DNA from: Crenothrix sp. D3
Lineage (GTDB): Bacteria > Pseudomonadota > Gammaproteobacteria > Methylococcales > Methylomonadaceae
NCBI GenBank assembly: GCA_002134785.1
Contig: MBQZ01000094.1
Location: 44,243-108,242, forward strand
DNA length: 64,000 nt
Reading direction: 5' to 3'
The first letter of the stretch is position 1. Every line of letters starts with the position of its first letter. Shown here in pieces: positions 1 through 7,937 of the stretch. Position numbers and translations under genes: made by a program. The notes beneath the pieces are model-generated. The model saw only the letters and a list, made by a program, of their open reading frames with translations. It was not told where the DNA came from and did no database searches.

Positions 1-745
1 ATCCGTGTGGCGTATGGCAATTTGTACAATCCTCAGTCACAGGCTGATGTTCCCACAGGAAAGGACCGCGTTTATCAGCATGACAGGTGTAGCAGGTTTC
101 GGTAACGGTGTTTTTATTTAACAATTTTGGCCCAGCTGAACCGTGCGGATTATGGCAATCGGAACAAGCGACTTTACCCTCACCAATTGGGTGATGCGAA
201 AATTTGTTAATTTGAGTTCTTTGGTCTTTGTGGCACGCAAAACAAACATCAGGTTGCGTTTTTTTGTCGCGTACTTTGTCATGTGCCGTGTGCGTTTCGT
301 GGCATGAGGTACAGGCAACGTCAGCCGTTTGATGAACACTCGCTTCCCAATGGGTGCGTTTTGCATCTTTATCATGACAAGTCAAACAGGCTTTATTCTG
401 GTCTTTTGCCTCACTGGGCGCGTGACTACCGACGCTCTTTGTTCCAAAAATAACATCGGGAGCGGCACTTTTGTTACTCAGATGTTTTGCACTATCACCA
501 TGACAAGATTGACATGACGGCGTGCGTGAATCGGCTTTATTGCCATGCGCGGTTTGATAGATAGAAAGAATCGGCTTGCTTTCATTTTCATCGTGACAAG
601 TGGTACACGTTGAGTCTCTATCTAAAGTTGCCGCAGTAGCTGGTTTAGCTGTATTTTTTGCCTCTGTTTGTGGGGCATTTTCGGCATAAGCAGACGTAAC
701 CATTAGTCCGCACAGCATGATGATAATTCTAACTAACAGTTTCAT
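1..745 (-). CDS. MtrA/DmsE-type multihaem c-type cytochrome (3' end outside window)
   Basis: I translated the minus strand directly. The ATG is at 743-745 and is followed by a signal peptide (MKLLVRIIIMLCGLMVTSAYA). Eight CXXCH haem-binding motifs are visible before the window edge: CTTCH, CQSCH, CLTCH, CTSCH, CFACH, CSDCH, CYTCH and CTNCH. The spacing, and the HW-x-S-x-H and CSDCHNPHG blocks, match the periplasmic decahaem MtrA/DmsE family, which passes electrons from inner-membrane quinol oxidases towards an outer-membrane porin-cytochrome complex. The last haem motifs should lie just outside. The next gene is another c-type cytochrome on the same strand, suggesting one electron-transfer unit. 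Decahaem is inferred from the family; eight haems are seen. Confidence 0.85.
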   Translation of the reverse strand, partial: MKLLVRIIIMLCGLMVTSAYAENAPQTEAKNTAKPATAATLDRDSTCTTCHDENESKPILSIYQTAHGNKADSRTPSCQSCHGDSAKHLSNKSAAPDVIFGTKSVGSHAPSEAKDQNKACLTCHDKDAKRTHWEASVHQTADVACTSCHETHTAHDKVRDKKTQPDVCFACHKDQRTQINKFSHHPIGEGKVACSDCHNPHGSAGPKLLNKNTVTETCYTCHADKRGPFLWEHQPVTEDCTNCHTPHG

Positions 746-839
746 GAAAGAGTTACTCCAGACGTTTTTAAACGCGCAATTACAGCAATTAACAAAGGCG
801 ATTTACACACTATGATTTTTGCCAAAAAGAGGTTGAATG

Positions 840-1184
840 TTAAAGGGACAAAATCCAATCCACTAAATTTTGGTTTGCACTCGCATCGTCTGATTTTAAA
901 ATAGGATGTGCTTCTTCATGACCATCAGCGAATTTAGCGGTTTCTCCTGAACTCAGGTGGTGAAGTAGCTTTTCTTCGCCTTTAGGATCAGCCTTAAATT
1001 TTGCAGCAATTTTATTCCATGCAGGACCGTCTTTATCTTTATCAGTTCCGTGGCATCGGAAGCAATTATTTTGTTTGGCTAAGGCTTTTGCGGCATCGAC
1101 ATCGACTGCTGCTTGAGCAGAAAAACAAGCAACGGTAAGTACAACAGCAAAAAGCATTTTTAGATGCAATGGTGAGTGGTTCAT
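840..1184 (-). CDS. small periplasmic class I cytochrome c without a distal Met
   Basis: A 114-residue protein with an N-terminal signal peptide that probably ends at AQA (about residue 26), one CFRCH haem-binding motif (Cys41, Cys44, His45) and the short helical build of cytochrome c551/c552. No methionine occurs after the haem motif, so the usual Met sixth ligand is absent. The region where it is expected reads ADGHEEAHPIL, so His89 or His93 may be the ligand instead (inference). It lies 95 bp upstream of the multihaem cytochrome on the same strand and could exchange electrons with it. A small cytochrome c is certain; its partner and redox potential are not. Confidence 0.85.
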   Translation of the reverse strand: MNHSPLHLKMLFAVVLTVACFSAQAAVDVDAAKALAKQNNCFRCHGTDKDKDGPAWNKIAAKFKADPKGEEKLLHHLSSGETAKFADGHEEAHPILKSDDASANQNLVDWILSL

Positions 1185-1505
1185 AAACAGACCTCAATGG
1201 TGATAAATATAAAATCATTATATTTGTAGGGTAGTTTATGAACCCTACTATTGTCAAACTAAAATAGACACGGTTGTTAGTAAAAAACAACGGCATTTAC
1301 TACTTGTGATTAATTAACAACAAAGCGAATGGTTTGAAGTGGAAAGCTGATGAATTCTTAAAGAAGCACATGGAAATTAGGTAAAGTCCTTCTGTTTATT
1401 ATGTTGCTCACGCAACATCCACGACAATACTTTGCTTTTCAGCATACAATTTGATTAATAATAAAATAATAAAATAATAAAATAACAAAATTAGGGATGA
1501 AACAA
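1185..1505. other. AT-rich intergenic region between divergent cytochrome and ubiX genes
   Basis: About 320 bp with no convincing reading frame. It must hold the promoters of the divergent cytochrome and ubiX genes. The notable content is an 8-bp tandem repeat at 1457-1488. I could not assign a clear -35/-10 pair by eye. Confidence 0.5.
1457..1488 (+). repeat. 8-bp AT-rich tandem repeat upstream of ubiX
   Basis: Three perfect copies of AATAATAA at 1457-1464, 1465-1472 and 1473-1480, and a fourth (AATAACAA) with one mismatch. It ends 4 bp before the ribosome-binding site of ubiX. Such short repeats can change copy number by slippage and could alter promoter or leader spacing; that effect is inference. 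Confidence 0.85.
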
Positions 1506-2075
1506 ATGAAAAAACGATTAATTATTGCTATGACGGGCGCGACGGGCGCAATTTACGGGCTGAGAATGTTGCAAATTTTGCAACCATTAGACGATTGGGA
1601 AAGCCATTTGATTATTTCATCGGCTGGGGTGGTGAATTTAAAATATGAATTAGACATGAAACGGGCTGAAATCGCCGCGCTTGCCGATGTGACGCATGGC
1701 ATTAATGATATTGCTGCCAGTATTGCCAGCGGTAGTTTTAAAACCGAAGGCATGATTATCGCGCCGTGTTCGATGAAAACCTTGGCGGCGATTGCCCACG
1801 GTTTTGGTGATAATTTAATTTCACGCGGGGCAGATGTGGTGCTAAAAGAGCGGCGGCGTTTGCTGGTGATGCCGCGTGAAACGCCGTTGAATTTGGTGCA
1901 TATTCGCAATATGGCAATTGTCACCGAAATGGGTGGAATCATGTATCCACCGATGCCCGCTTTTTATAATAAATCCAATTCAATCGCCGCAATGGTGGAT
2001 GAAACGGTGGGGCGGGTATTGAATTTTTTTGATGTGCCTGTGGATGGTTTGTATACGCCTTGGGAAGGTTTGTGA
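1506..2075 (+). CDS. ubiX: UbiX-like flavin prenyltransferase
   Basis: Makes prenylated FMN, the cofactor of the UbiD decarboxylase in ubiquinone synthesis. The protein starts KKRLIIAMTGATGAIYGLRML, the Rossmann-like FMN-binding start of the family, and carries the expected APCSMKTLAAIAHG and VMPRETPLNLVHIRNM blocks and the MPAFYNKS stretch. An ATG nine bases upstream (1497) overlaps its own Shine-Dalgarno; the ATG at 1506 has AGGG at 1493-1496 with 9-nt spacing and is preferred, giving 189 residues, normal for UbiX. No ubiD is seen in the window. Confidence 0.93.
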   Translation: MKKRLIIAMTGATGAIYGLRMLQILQPLDDWESHLIISSAGVVNLKYELDMKRAEIAALADVTHGINDIAASIASGSFKTEGMIIAPCSMKTLAAIAHGFGDNLISRGADVVLKERRRLLVMPRETPLNLVHIRNMAIVTEMGGIMYPPMPAFYNKSNSIAAMVDETVGRVLNFFDVPVDGLYTPWEGL

Positions 2076-2303
2076 GTGTTTTGTTTTTAACAAGTCGTTG
2101 AATAAAAACAACCTTAAGGTACATTTAAGGATTGGGCGGTTAGAATCGTTTCGGGTTGAGATTAAAGTAAATCGTTTTACTTTGGCTCAACAATCAAACG
2201 AAGCACTGGTGATGAGTCTTATCACTTGAATATAAATGAAGTGCTTTGTATGCCGTGGCTGTTTAGTTAAAGCCCTGCGATTTTAAATAAAAGAGACACT
2301 CCC

Positions 2304-2831
2304 ATGAAAAATACAGTTACGCTAACGATTTCAACGCTGGTTCTATTTAGTTCCATAGCGACAGCCGAAGCGGCTAAACATCATGCTATTACCTCCAAAC
2401 ATTCAACCGCCACGGCACACAAAACTAGCCATCATTCTTCCACTTCAAAAAGTCATTTACACCACGCACACGCGGCTTCTCATCAAGCACTTTCAACGCA
2501 TCATAATAGATCCATATTTCACAGTGTTGCCACAGACAGCGATCCACATTTAGGCACGGTTTCTTTATATAGCACCCGCCATCATGGCAGAAAAACGGCT
2601 AGCGGCGAAAAATATGATATGTACGCTATGACCGCTGCCCATAAAACGTTACCGCTAAAATCTTATGTTGAAGTCACTAATTTAAAAAATAATCGTACTG
2701 TAGTCGTGCGTATCAATGATAGAGGCCCTTTTCATGGCAATAGAGTGATGGATCTTTCCACTGCTGCGGCTGAAGAGCTGGGTATTGATGGCTTGGGATC
2801 AGTAAAAATCACGCCGTTGGCAATGAATTAA
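2304..2831 (+). CDS. rlpA: RlpA-like septal ring lytic transglycosylase, His-rich linker
   Basis: 175 residues. A signal peptide (to about residue 23) is followed by a low-complexity His/Ser/Thr-rich segment (about 24-75) and a C-terminal double-psi beta-barrel domain (about 83-175) with the RlpA signatures GTVSLYSTRHHGRKTASGE, TAAHKTLPL and VVRINDRGPF. RlpA acts on peptide-free peptidoglycan glycan strands in the periplasm, often at the septum. There is no SPOR domain, so this is the short form. A lipobox is not evident, so it may be soluble. AAAAGAGACACTCCC precedes the ATG. dacA, another wall enzyme, follows. Confidence 0.85.
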   Translation: MKNTVTLTISTLVLFSSIATAEAAKHHAITSKHSTATAHKTSHHSSTSKSHLHHAHAASHQALSTHHNRSIFHSVATDSDPHLGTVSLYSTRHHGRKTASGEKYDMYAMTAAHKTLPLKSYVEVTNLKNNRTVVVRINDRGPFHGNRVMDLSTAAAEELGIDGLGSVKITPLAMN

Positions 2832-2855
2832 GTCTATCGGCAAGTATAAGCTGGC

Positions 2856-2914
2856 GGGCATTATTGTTGGCTGAAAGCCAACAAACATAAAATCTGCATG
2901 ATACAATAATGCCC
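2856..2914 (+). repeat. nested inverted repeat between rlpA and dacA
   Basis: GGGCATTATTGT (2856-2867) is complementary to ACAATAATGCCC (2903-2914), and a small hairpin (TTGGCT GAA AGCCAA) sits just inside the left arm. A short T tract (TTTT) follows at about 2917. It could act as a terminator for rlpA, but it resembles a dispersed intergenic palindrome as much as a classic terminator. Confidence 0.55.
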
Positions 2915-2943
2915 TGTTTTACTGCGTCCATATTGAAATATCA

Positions 2944-4113
2944 ATGACACCTTTTAAGAGCTTTATCCTGTTTTTATGTTTTTATTTACCCACTGTTGCC
3001 TTTCAGGCAAATGCAGAAACCAATGAAATAGTCACTCCCGCCGCACCGACTATTGCGGCGAGTGCTTACATCCTGCAAGACTTCCATACGGGCAAAGTAT
3101 TCGCTGAAAGTAATGCGGATACGCAACTTGCACCTGCCAGCCTCACCAAAATCATGACGGTGTATGTGGCGTTTAAAGAAATCAGTAAAGGAACTCTGCA
3201 TTTAACGGATCTCGCTACTATCAGCGCGAAAGCCCGCGATGCGTCGGGTTCGCGTATGTTTCTTGAGATTAACCAGCAAGTTGCCATTGAAGATCTATTA
3301 AAAGGTATCATTATTCAGTCGGGCAATGATGCCAGTATTGCACTGGCTGAACATATCGCCGCGCAAGAAAGTACCTTTGCCGATATGATGAATCAACACG
3401 CAGTACGACTGGGAATGAAAAATACCCATTTTCAAAATAGTGATGGTCTACCAATTGAAAACCATTACACCACCGCCCGCGATTTAGCTATCCTCACCAC
3501 CGCATTAATCAAAGAATTTCCCGATTATTACCCTTGGTTTTCGCAACAAGAATTTACCTTTAACAAAATCACTCAGCATAATCGTAATTTGTTGCTAGGA
3601 CGTGATGAATCAGTCGATGGCGTTAAAACAGGGCATACTGATGATGCAGGTTATTGTTTAGTTGCTTCATCACTGCGTGAAGGAATGCGGTTGATTTCAG
3701 TAGTTATGGGAACTAAAAGCTCTAAAGCGCGTGCCGATGAAAATCAAAAACTATTGAACTACGGCTTTCGTTTCTTTGAGTCTCATCGTTTATATGAAGG
3801 CAAAAAACCATTAAAAGAAGCCCGCTTATGGAAAGGGGCAGACAGCACAATAGAACTGGGTTTAGCTGAAGATCTTTATGCGACTATTCCACGTCGCCAT
3901 TATGATGAGCTGAAAGCCACCATTGTGGTTGATAAAAAAATGACTGCACCTGTTAAAGAAGGTGATAAATTCGGCTCGGTGAGCGTTACCTTTAAAGGTG
4001 AAGTGGTATCACAAAAAGACCTAATCGCTTTAAAGTCGGTAGAGGCTGGCAACATTTTTAGAAGAACCTACGACAGTATAATGATGATGATGGAGAAATC
4101 GGATGAACAATAA
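2944..4113 (+). CDS. dacA: D-alanyl-D-alanine carboxypeptidase (PBP5/6 type)
   Basis: Removes the terminal D-Ala of peptidoglycan pentapeptides on the periplasmic face. 389 residues: signal peptide (to about residue 24), then the serine-peptidase S11 domain with all three catalytic motifs: SLTK (Ser66, Lys69), SGN (126-128) and KTG (228-230). A C-terminal beta domain (about 285-365) precedes the tail (RRTYDSIMMMMEK), which could act as the amphipathic membrane anchor of PBP5-type enzymes. The 3' end overlaps the next gene by 11 bp, so the two are translationally coupled. Confidence 0.95.
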   Translation: MTPFKSFILFLCFYLPTVAFQANAETNEIVTPAAPTIAASAYILQDFHTGKVFAESNADTQLAPASLTKIMTVYVAFKEISKGTLHLTDLATISAKARDASGSRMFLEINQQVAIEDLLKGIIIQSGNDASIALAEHIAAQESTFADMMNQHAVRLGMKNTHFQNSDGLPIENHYTTARDLAILTTALIKEFPDYYPWFSQQEFTFNKITQHNRNLLLGRDESVDGVKTGHTDDAGYCLVASSLREGMRLISVVMGTKSSKARADENQKLLNYGFRFFESHRLYEGKKPLKEARLWKGADSTIELGLAEDLYATIPRRHYDELKATIVVDKKMTAPVKEGDKFGSVSVTFKGEVVSQKDLIALKSVEAGNIFRRTYDSIMMMMEKSDEQ

Positions 4114-4948
4114 AACAGTCTATTTAAATGGTCAATATGTACCCCTAGATGAAGCCAAAGTATCGGTTATGGATCGCGGCTTTCTATTTGGCGACGGCGT
4201 TTATGAAGTGATTCCCTGCTATCTTGGGCAGTTATTTCATTTTCAAGCTCATGTTGATAGACTGACTGCGAGTCTCGCAGGTATTCGTATGGCTAATCCT
4301 TACAGTACCGAACAATGGCTGGATATTTTTAAGCCGTTAATGGATGTTAGCGAAAATCAATATATCTATGTGCAGATTACGCGCGGTGTTGCCCCTAAAC
4401 GCGATCATGCGTTTCCAGAAAAAACGCCGCCTACTATTTTTGCAATGTGCAACAATATTTTGCCGTTTGCGGGCTTGGAAACAGGCGTTAAAGCCATTAC
4501 CTTGGATGATAGCCGCTGGCAGTTTTGCAATATCAAAGCTATCGCTTTATTAGCGCATTTACTGCATCGTCAAGATGCGGTAGAGAAGGACTGCGCGGAA
4601 GCGATTTTAATTAATCGCGATGGTTTTGTTACCGAAGGCGCGGCGAGCAATCTATTTGCAGTCATTGATGGTGTGTTGCTAACGCCGCCTAAATCAAACC
4701 AGATTCTTGCGGGCATTACGCGTGATGTGATTTTAGAATTAGCCGCAAAAAATAACATTGCTTGCCGTGAAGCTAATATTTCCTTAGCGGAATTAAAAAC
4801 CGCCAGTGAAATCTGGGTCACTAGCTCAACACGCGAAATCATTCCCGTGGTTGAACTCGATGGTGTCGCAGTTGCAGATGGTAAAGTCGGCGCGGTTTGG
4901 CACGCTATGAATTCCATTTTTCAAGCCTACAAACAATCTCTATTATGA
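4103..4948 (+). CDS. dat: D-amino-acid aminotransferase (PLP fold type IV)
   Basis: 281 residues of the class IV aminotransferase family. The likely PLP-binding lysine is Lys145 in the context FCNIKAIALL. Hallmarks are MDRGFLFGDGVYEV near the N-terminus, ITRGVAPKRDHAFP, AEAILINRDGFVTEGAASNLF and TRDVILELA. The likely reaction is D-alanine + 2-oxoglutarate to pyruvate + D-glutamate, which would recycle the D-Ala released by the upstream DacA. Branched-chain aminotransferase and aminodeoxychorismate lyase share the fold, but the sequence is closest to D-amino-acid transaminases. The stop codon overlaps the ybeD start (ATGA). Confidence 0.87.
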   Translation: MNNKTVYLNGQYVPLDEAKVSVMDRGFLFGDGVYEVIPCYLGQLFHFQAHVDRLTASLAGIRMANPYSTEQWLDIFKPLMDVSENQYIYVQITRGVAPKRDHAFPEKTPPTIFAMCNNILPFAGLETGVKAITLDDSRWQFCNIKAIALLAHLLHRQDAVEKDCAEAILINRDGFVTEGAASNLFAVIDGVLLTPPKSNQILAGITRDVILELAAKNNIACREANISLAELKTASEIWVTSSTREIIPVVELDGVAVADGKVGAVWHAMNSIFQAYKQSLL

Positions 4949-5208
4949 GCGAAGAAACCCTATTTGAATTTCCTTGTGAATTTCCCATTAAAGCAATGGG
5001 TAAAGCGGACGTAGAGCTACATATTGTGGTGACTGAAATTGTCCGTCGTCATGCACTTGACGTTGATGAAACAGCAGTAAAAACCCGTTTGAGCAAAGAC
5101 GGTAATTTTATTTCCGTGACTGTCACTATCGAAGCCACTAGTAAAAAACAGCTCGATGCCATTTATCAAGATTTAACTGATCATCCGCACGTTTTGATGT
5201 CGTTGTAG
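4945..5208 (+). CDS. ybeD: YbeD/DUF493 family protein
   Basis: 87 residues, starting at ATG 4945, which overlaps the dat stop in an ATGA. It has the compact alpha/beta DUF493 pattern: [13 protein letters not shown], then [19 protein letters not shown] and the final [13 protein letters not shown]. coli YbeD lies just upstream of lipB, as here, and is suspected of regulating lipoate metabolism or of a metabolite-binding ACT-like role, but its function is not established. The stop codon TAG (5206-5208) lies inside a dispersed palindromic element. Confidence 0.9.
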   Translation: MSEETLFEFPCEFPIKAMGKADVELHIVVTEIVRRHALDVDETAVKTRLSKDGNFISVTVTIEATSKKQLDAIYQDLTDHPHVLMSL

Positions 5209-5231
5209 GTACGCAATGCGTACTCTACAAC
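5202..5231 (+). repeat. GTTGTAG-GTACGC palindrome spanning ybeD stop and lipB start
   Basis: GTTGTAGGTACGC (5202-5214) is nearly complementary to GCGTACTCTACAAC (5218-5231), with one bulged base. It contains the ybeD stop codon (5206-5208) and the lipB ATG (5216-5218). A related element, GTTGTAGGGTACGCTTGCGT, begins at 19151 at the stop of mtnP. Confidence 0.8.
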
Positions 5232-5836
5232 CGATAACCATCCACAACCTAGGCTTGCAAGATTATCAAACCGTCTGGCAAGCCATGCAAAACTTTACGT
5301 TACAACGCACCGACGATACACCCGATGAACTGTGGCTAGTTGAACATCCCGCTGTTTATACCTTAGGCTTAAGCGGCAAACGCGAACATCTGCTTAACAC
5401 AGGCGATATTCCTGTGATTCACTCTGACCGTGGCGGTCAAGTCACTTACCACGCACGCGGGCAAGTCATTATTTATACCTTGCTGGATATTAAGCGACTT
5501 AATATCAACATTCGTCAATTAGTCAGCCTGCTAGAACAAGCAATGATTGACACCTTAGCCCATTACGGTATCGTAGCGATTGCCAAAGCTGAAGCCCCTG
5601 GCGTTTATGTGCAAGGCAAAAAAATTGGTTCTATCGGCATACGCATTAAAAATAATTGCAGTTATCATGGCTTAAGTTTCAATAATGAAATGGATTTGAC
5701 TCCATTCAACTTCATTAATCCTTGTGGGTACAAAGACTTAAAAGTCACCCAACTGAGCGATTTAGGCGTAACCATTAACACTACCGAGCTTGCTTCTTTA
5801 ATGGGGCTAGCGATTATCACGGCACTCGAAAAATGA
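5216..5836 (+). CDS. lipB: Octanoyl-[ACP]:protein octanoyltransferase
   Basis: 206 residues. Transfers the octanoyl group from acyl carrier protein to lipoyl domains in the cytoplasm, the first step of lipoate synthesis. Seen are [24 protein letters not shown] (about 71-83), the lysine of [10 protein letters not shown] (Lys136) and the catalytic cysteine in [10 protein letters not shown] (Cys170). Length and ends fit E. coli LipB. There is no good Shine-Dalgarno, because the start sits within a palindrome, and translation probably depends on coupling to ybeD 7 bp upstream. The stop overlaps the lipA ATG. Confidence 0.95.
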   Translation: MRTLQPITIHNLGLQDYQTVWQAMQNFTLQRTDDTPDELWLVEHPAVYTLGLSGKREHLLNTGDIPVIHSDRGGQVTYHARGQVIIYTLLDIKRLNINIRQLVSLLEQAMIDTLAHYGIVAIAKAEAPGVYVQGKKIGSIGIRIKNNCSYHGLSFNNEMDLTPFNFINPCGYKDLKVTQLSDLGVTINTTELASLMGLAIITALEK

Positions 5837-6789
5837 CTTATTCTGCTCCTTCACGTTCTACGCCTGAATCACACCAACGCAACACTGAAAAATTAGCAAA
5901 AATTCCTATCAAAGTTGAGGTTAGCGACACCGTATTGCGCAAGCCAGACTGGATACGCGTTAAATTATCTGCCAGTGATGACATCACCCGCATCAAACAA
6001 ATCATGCGTGAACGCAATTTACATAGTGTGTGTGAAGAAGCCGCTTGCCCTAATTTATCCGAATGTTTTCAACACGGCACCGCGACTTTTATGATTATGG
6101 GTGATTTATGCACCCGTCGCTGTCCGTTTTGTGATGTGGCGCATGGTAAACCCTTGCCATTAGATAAAAATGAACCTGCACAGTTAGCCGATGCAATTCA
6201 AGCAATGGCACTCAAATATGTGGTCATTACTTCGGTTGATAGAGATGATTTAAGAGACGGTGGTGCGGGGCATTTTGCGGAATGTATTGAGCAAATTCGC
6301 TTAAAAACGCCACAGATAAAAATAGAAATTCTAGTCCCCGATTTTCGCGGACGTATTGAAAAAGCCGTTGCTATTCTCGCTGAACAACCTTGTGATGTGT
6401 TTAATCACAACTTAGAAACTGTGCCGCGTTTATACAAACAAATTCGTCCAGGTGCCGATTATCAAGGCTCATTAGAATTACTGCGCCAATATGGACAACT
6501 CCATCCACAAACGCCTACCAAATCAGGACTCATGCTCGGCGTGGGCGAACGTTCAGAAGAAATCCAGCAAGTCATGCACGATTTGAGAGCCGCAGGTTGC
6601 ACCATGCTCACGCTAGGGCAATATCTGCAACCCAGTAAATCACATACGCCTGTGCAAGAATACATCACTCCCGCTCAATTCGATGAATACGGCGTAATGG
6701 CTAAATCGTTAGGTTTTAAACAAGTCGCCAGTGCGCCTATGGTGAGATCGTCTTATCATGCCGATATTCAGGCGAAAACACTGGTGTAA
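5833..6789 (+). CDS. lipA: Lipoyl synthase (radical SAM)
   Basis: 318 residues. Inserts two sulfur atoms into protein-bound octanoyl groups. Both iron-sulfur cluster motifs are present: the N-terminal auxiliary cluster [12 protein letters not shown] (Cys67, Cys72, Cys78) and the radical-SAM motif CTRRCPFC (Cys93, Cys97, Cys100). The conserved [12 protein letters not shown] and C-terminal [10 protein letters not shown] blocks are intact; the latter supplies the conserved serine near the C-terminus. The gene starts within the lipB stop (ATGA) and ends the operon, 17 bp from the convergent rodA gene. Confidence 0.97.
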   Translation: MTYSAPSRSTPESHQRNTEKLAKIPIKVEVSDTVLRKPDWIRVKLSASDDITRIKQIMRERNLHSVCEEAACPNLSECFQHGTATFMIMGDLCTRRCPFCDVAHGKPLPLDKNEPAQLADAIQAMALKYVVITSVDRDDLRDGGAGHFAECIEQIRLKTPQIKIEILVPDFRGRIEKAVAILAEQPCDVFNHNLETVPRLYKQIRPGADYQGSLELLRQYGQLHPQTPTKSGLMLGVGERSEEIQQVMHDLRAAGCTMLTLGQYLQPSKSHTPVQEYITPAQFDEYGVMAKSLGFKQVASAPMVRSSYHADIQAKTLV

Positions 6790-6806
6790 GCAACTGGAGC
6801 AGGGTT

Positions 6807-7937
6807 TTAGCGGTGTAAAAACTTTTTATGAGTGTGTATAGACATCAAAATTCCAAACCCTGATAACAACGTGACGATGGATGTGCCACCGTAACTGATT
6901 AAGGGCAGGGGAACACCAACAACGGGTAGCACGCCAATCACCATGCCAATGTTGACGAAGACGTAGACAAAAAAGGTGAAGGCTAAGCTACCTGCGAGTA
7001 GGCGACAGTAAGTATCACGCGCTTGTGAGGCGATGTATAAACAGCGAGTGATGATTAGTATATATAAAGTCAATAAGCCAGCGCAGCCGAATAAGCCAAA
7101 TTCTTCAGCAAATACCGCAAAAATAAAATCAGTAGAGCTTTCGGGTAAAAAATCCAGTTCTGATTGGGTACTGCCTAGCCAACCTTTGCCATAAATCCCT
7201 CCTGAGCCGATAGCAATTTTCGATTGGATAATGTGATAACCCCGTCCTAAGGGATCGGCTTCGGGGTTTAAAAAAGTGAGAACGCGGGCGCGTTGGTAAT
7301 CGTGCATGAAGTGCCACAGGATGGGTGTTAATGCGGTTAAGCTGGCAAGAATGCCAATAATAAACCACCACGATAGTCCTGCAAAAAATAACACCCCCGC
7401 ACCAGAACTAGCAACCAGAATGGCAGTGCCTAAATCGGGTTGTTTAGCAATCAGTAAAGAGGGAACAAGAATAAGAACCGTGGCAATAAAAAGTTGTTTA
7501 GATCTAGGTGGCAATGGGTGTTCTGATAAATACCACGCAACCATCATGGGCGCGGCAATTTTCATCATTTCTGACGGTTGAAAACGAAAAAAACCTAAGT
7601 TTAGCCAGCGTTGTGCCCCTAGAGCAGTTTGCCCCATGACTAATACTGCCGCGAGTAACACAATACCAATGCCAAATAGTAACGCGGAATAGCGTTTAAA
7701 CTGATAGGGATCTATGTGCGCGAGGACAATCATAACGGTGAATGCGAGTCCAATCCTCGCGCCTTGGCGTGCGAGTACGCCCATATCTTGACTACCCGCG
7801 CTGTATAAAATAACAAAACTAAGTGAGGCTGTAAGTGATAAGGCGATGAATAAGGGAATATCAATATGCAGTTTACGGAGGATAGTGCCGATGACTGAAG
7901 GGTTTTCAAATTGATGATGATGGGTTTCAGTTTTCAT
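6807..7937 (-). CDS. rodA: Rod-shape SEDS peptidoglycan glycosyltransferase RodA
   Basis: 376 residues, multi-spanning membrane protein of the SEDS family, about ten hydrophobic segments. Polymerises glycan strands from lipid II in the elongasome, together with PBP2. Conserved blocks are LGAQRWLNLGFFRFQPSEMMK, LIAKQPDLGTAIL, GSTQSELDFLPESSTDFIFAV and PLPLISYGGTS. The start overlaps the 3' end of mrdA by 11 bp, which indicates coupling. It is the last gene of the mre-mrd cluster. Confidence 0.96.
   Translation of the reverse strand: MKTETHHHQFENPSVIGTILRKLHIDIPLFIALSLTASLSFVILYSAGSQDMGVLARQGARIGLAFTVMIVLAHIDPYQFKRYSALLFGIGIVLLAAVLVMGQTALGAQRWLNLGFFRFQPSEMMKIAAPMMVAWYLSEHPLPPRSKQLFIATVLILVPSLLIAKQPDLGTAILVASSGAGVLFFAGLSWWFIIGILASLTALTPILWHFMHDYQRARVLTFLNPEADPLGRGYHIIQSKIAIGSGGIYGKGWLGSTQSELDFLPESSTDFIFAVFAEEFGLFGCAGLLTLYILIITRCLYIASQARDTYCRLLAGSLAFTFFVYVFVNIGMVIGVLPVVGVPLPLISYGGTSIVTLLSGFGILMSIHTHKKFLHR

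Noticed and set aside
118..517. Open frames on both strands across the left edge
   Set aside because: They are shadows of the multihaem cytochrome, whose minus-strand frame shows a signal peptide and eight CXXCH motifs.
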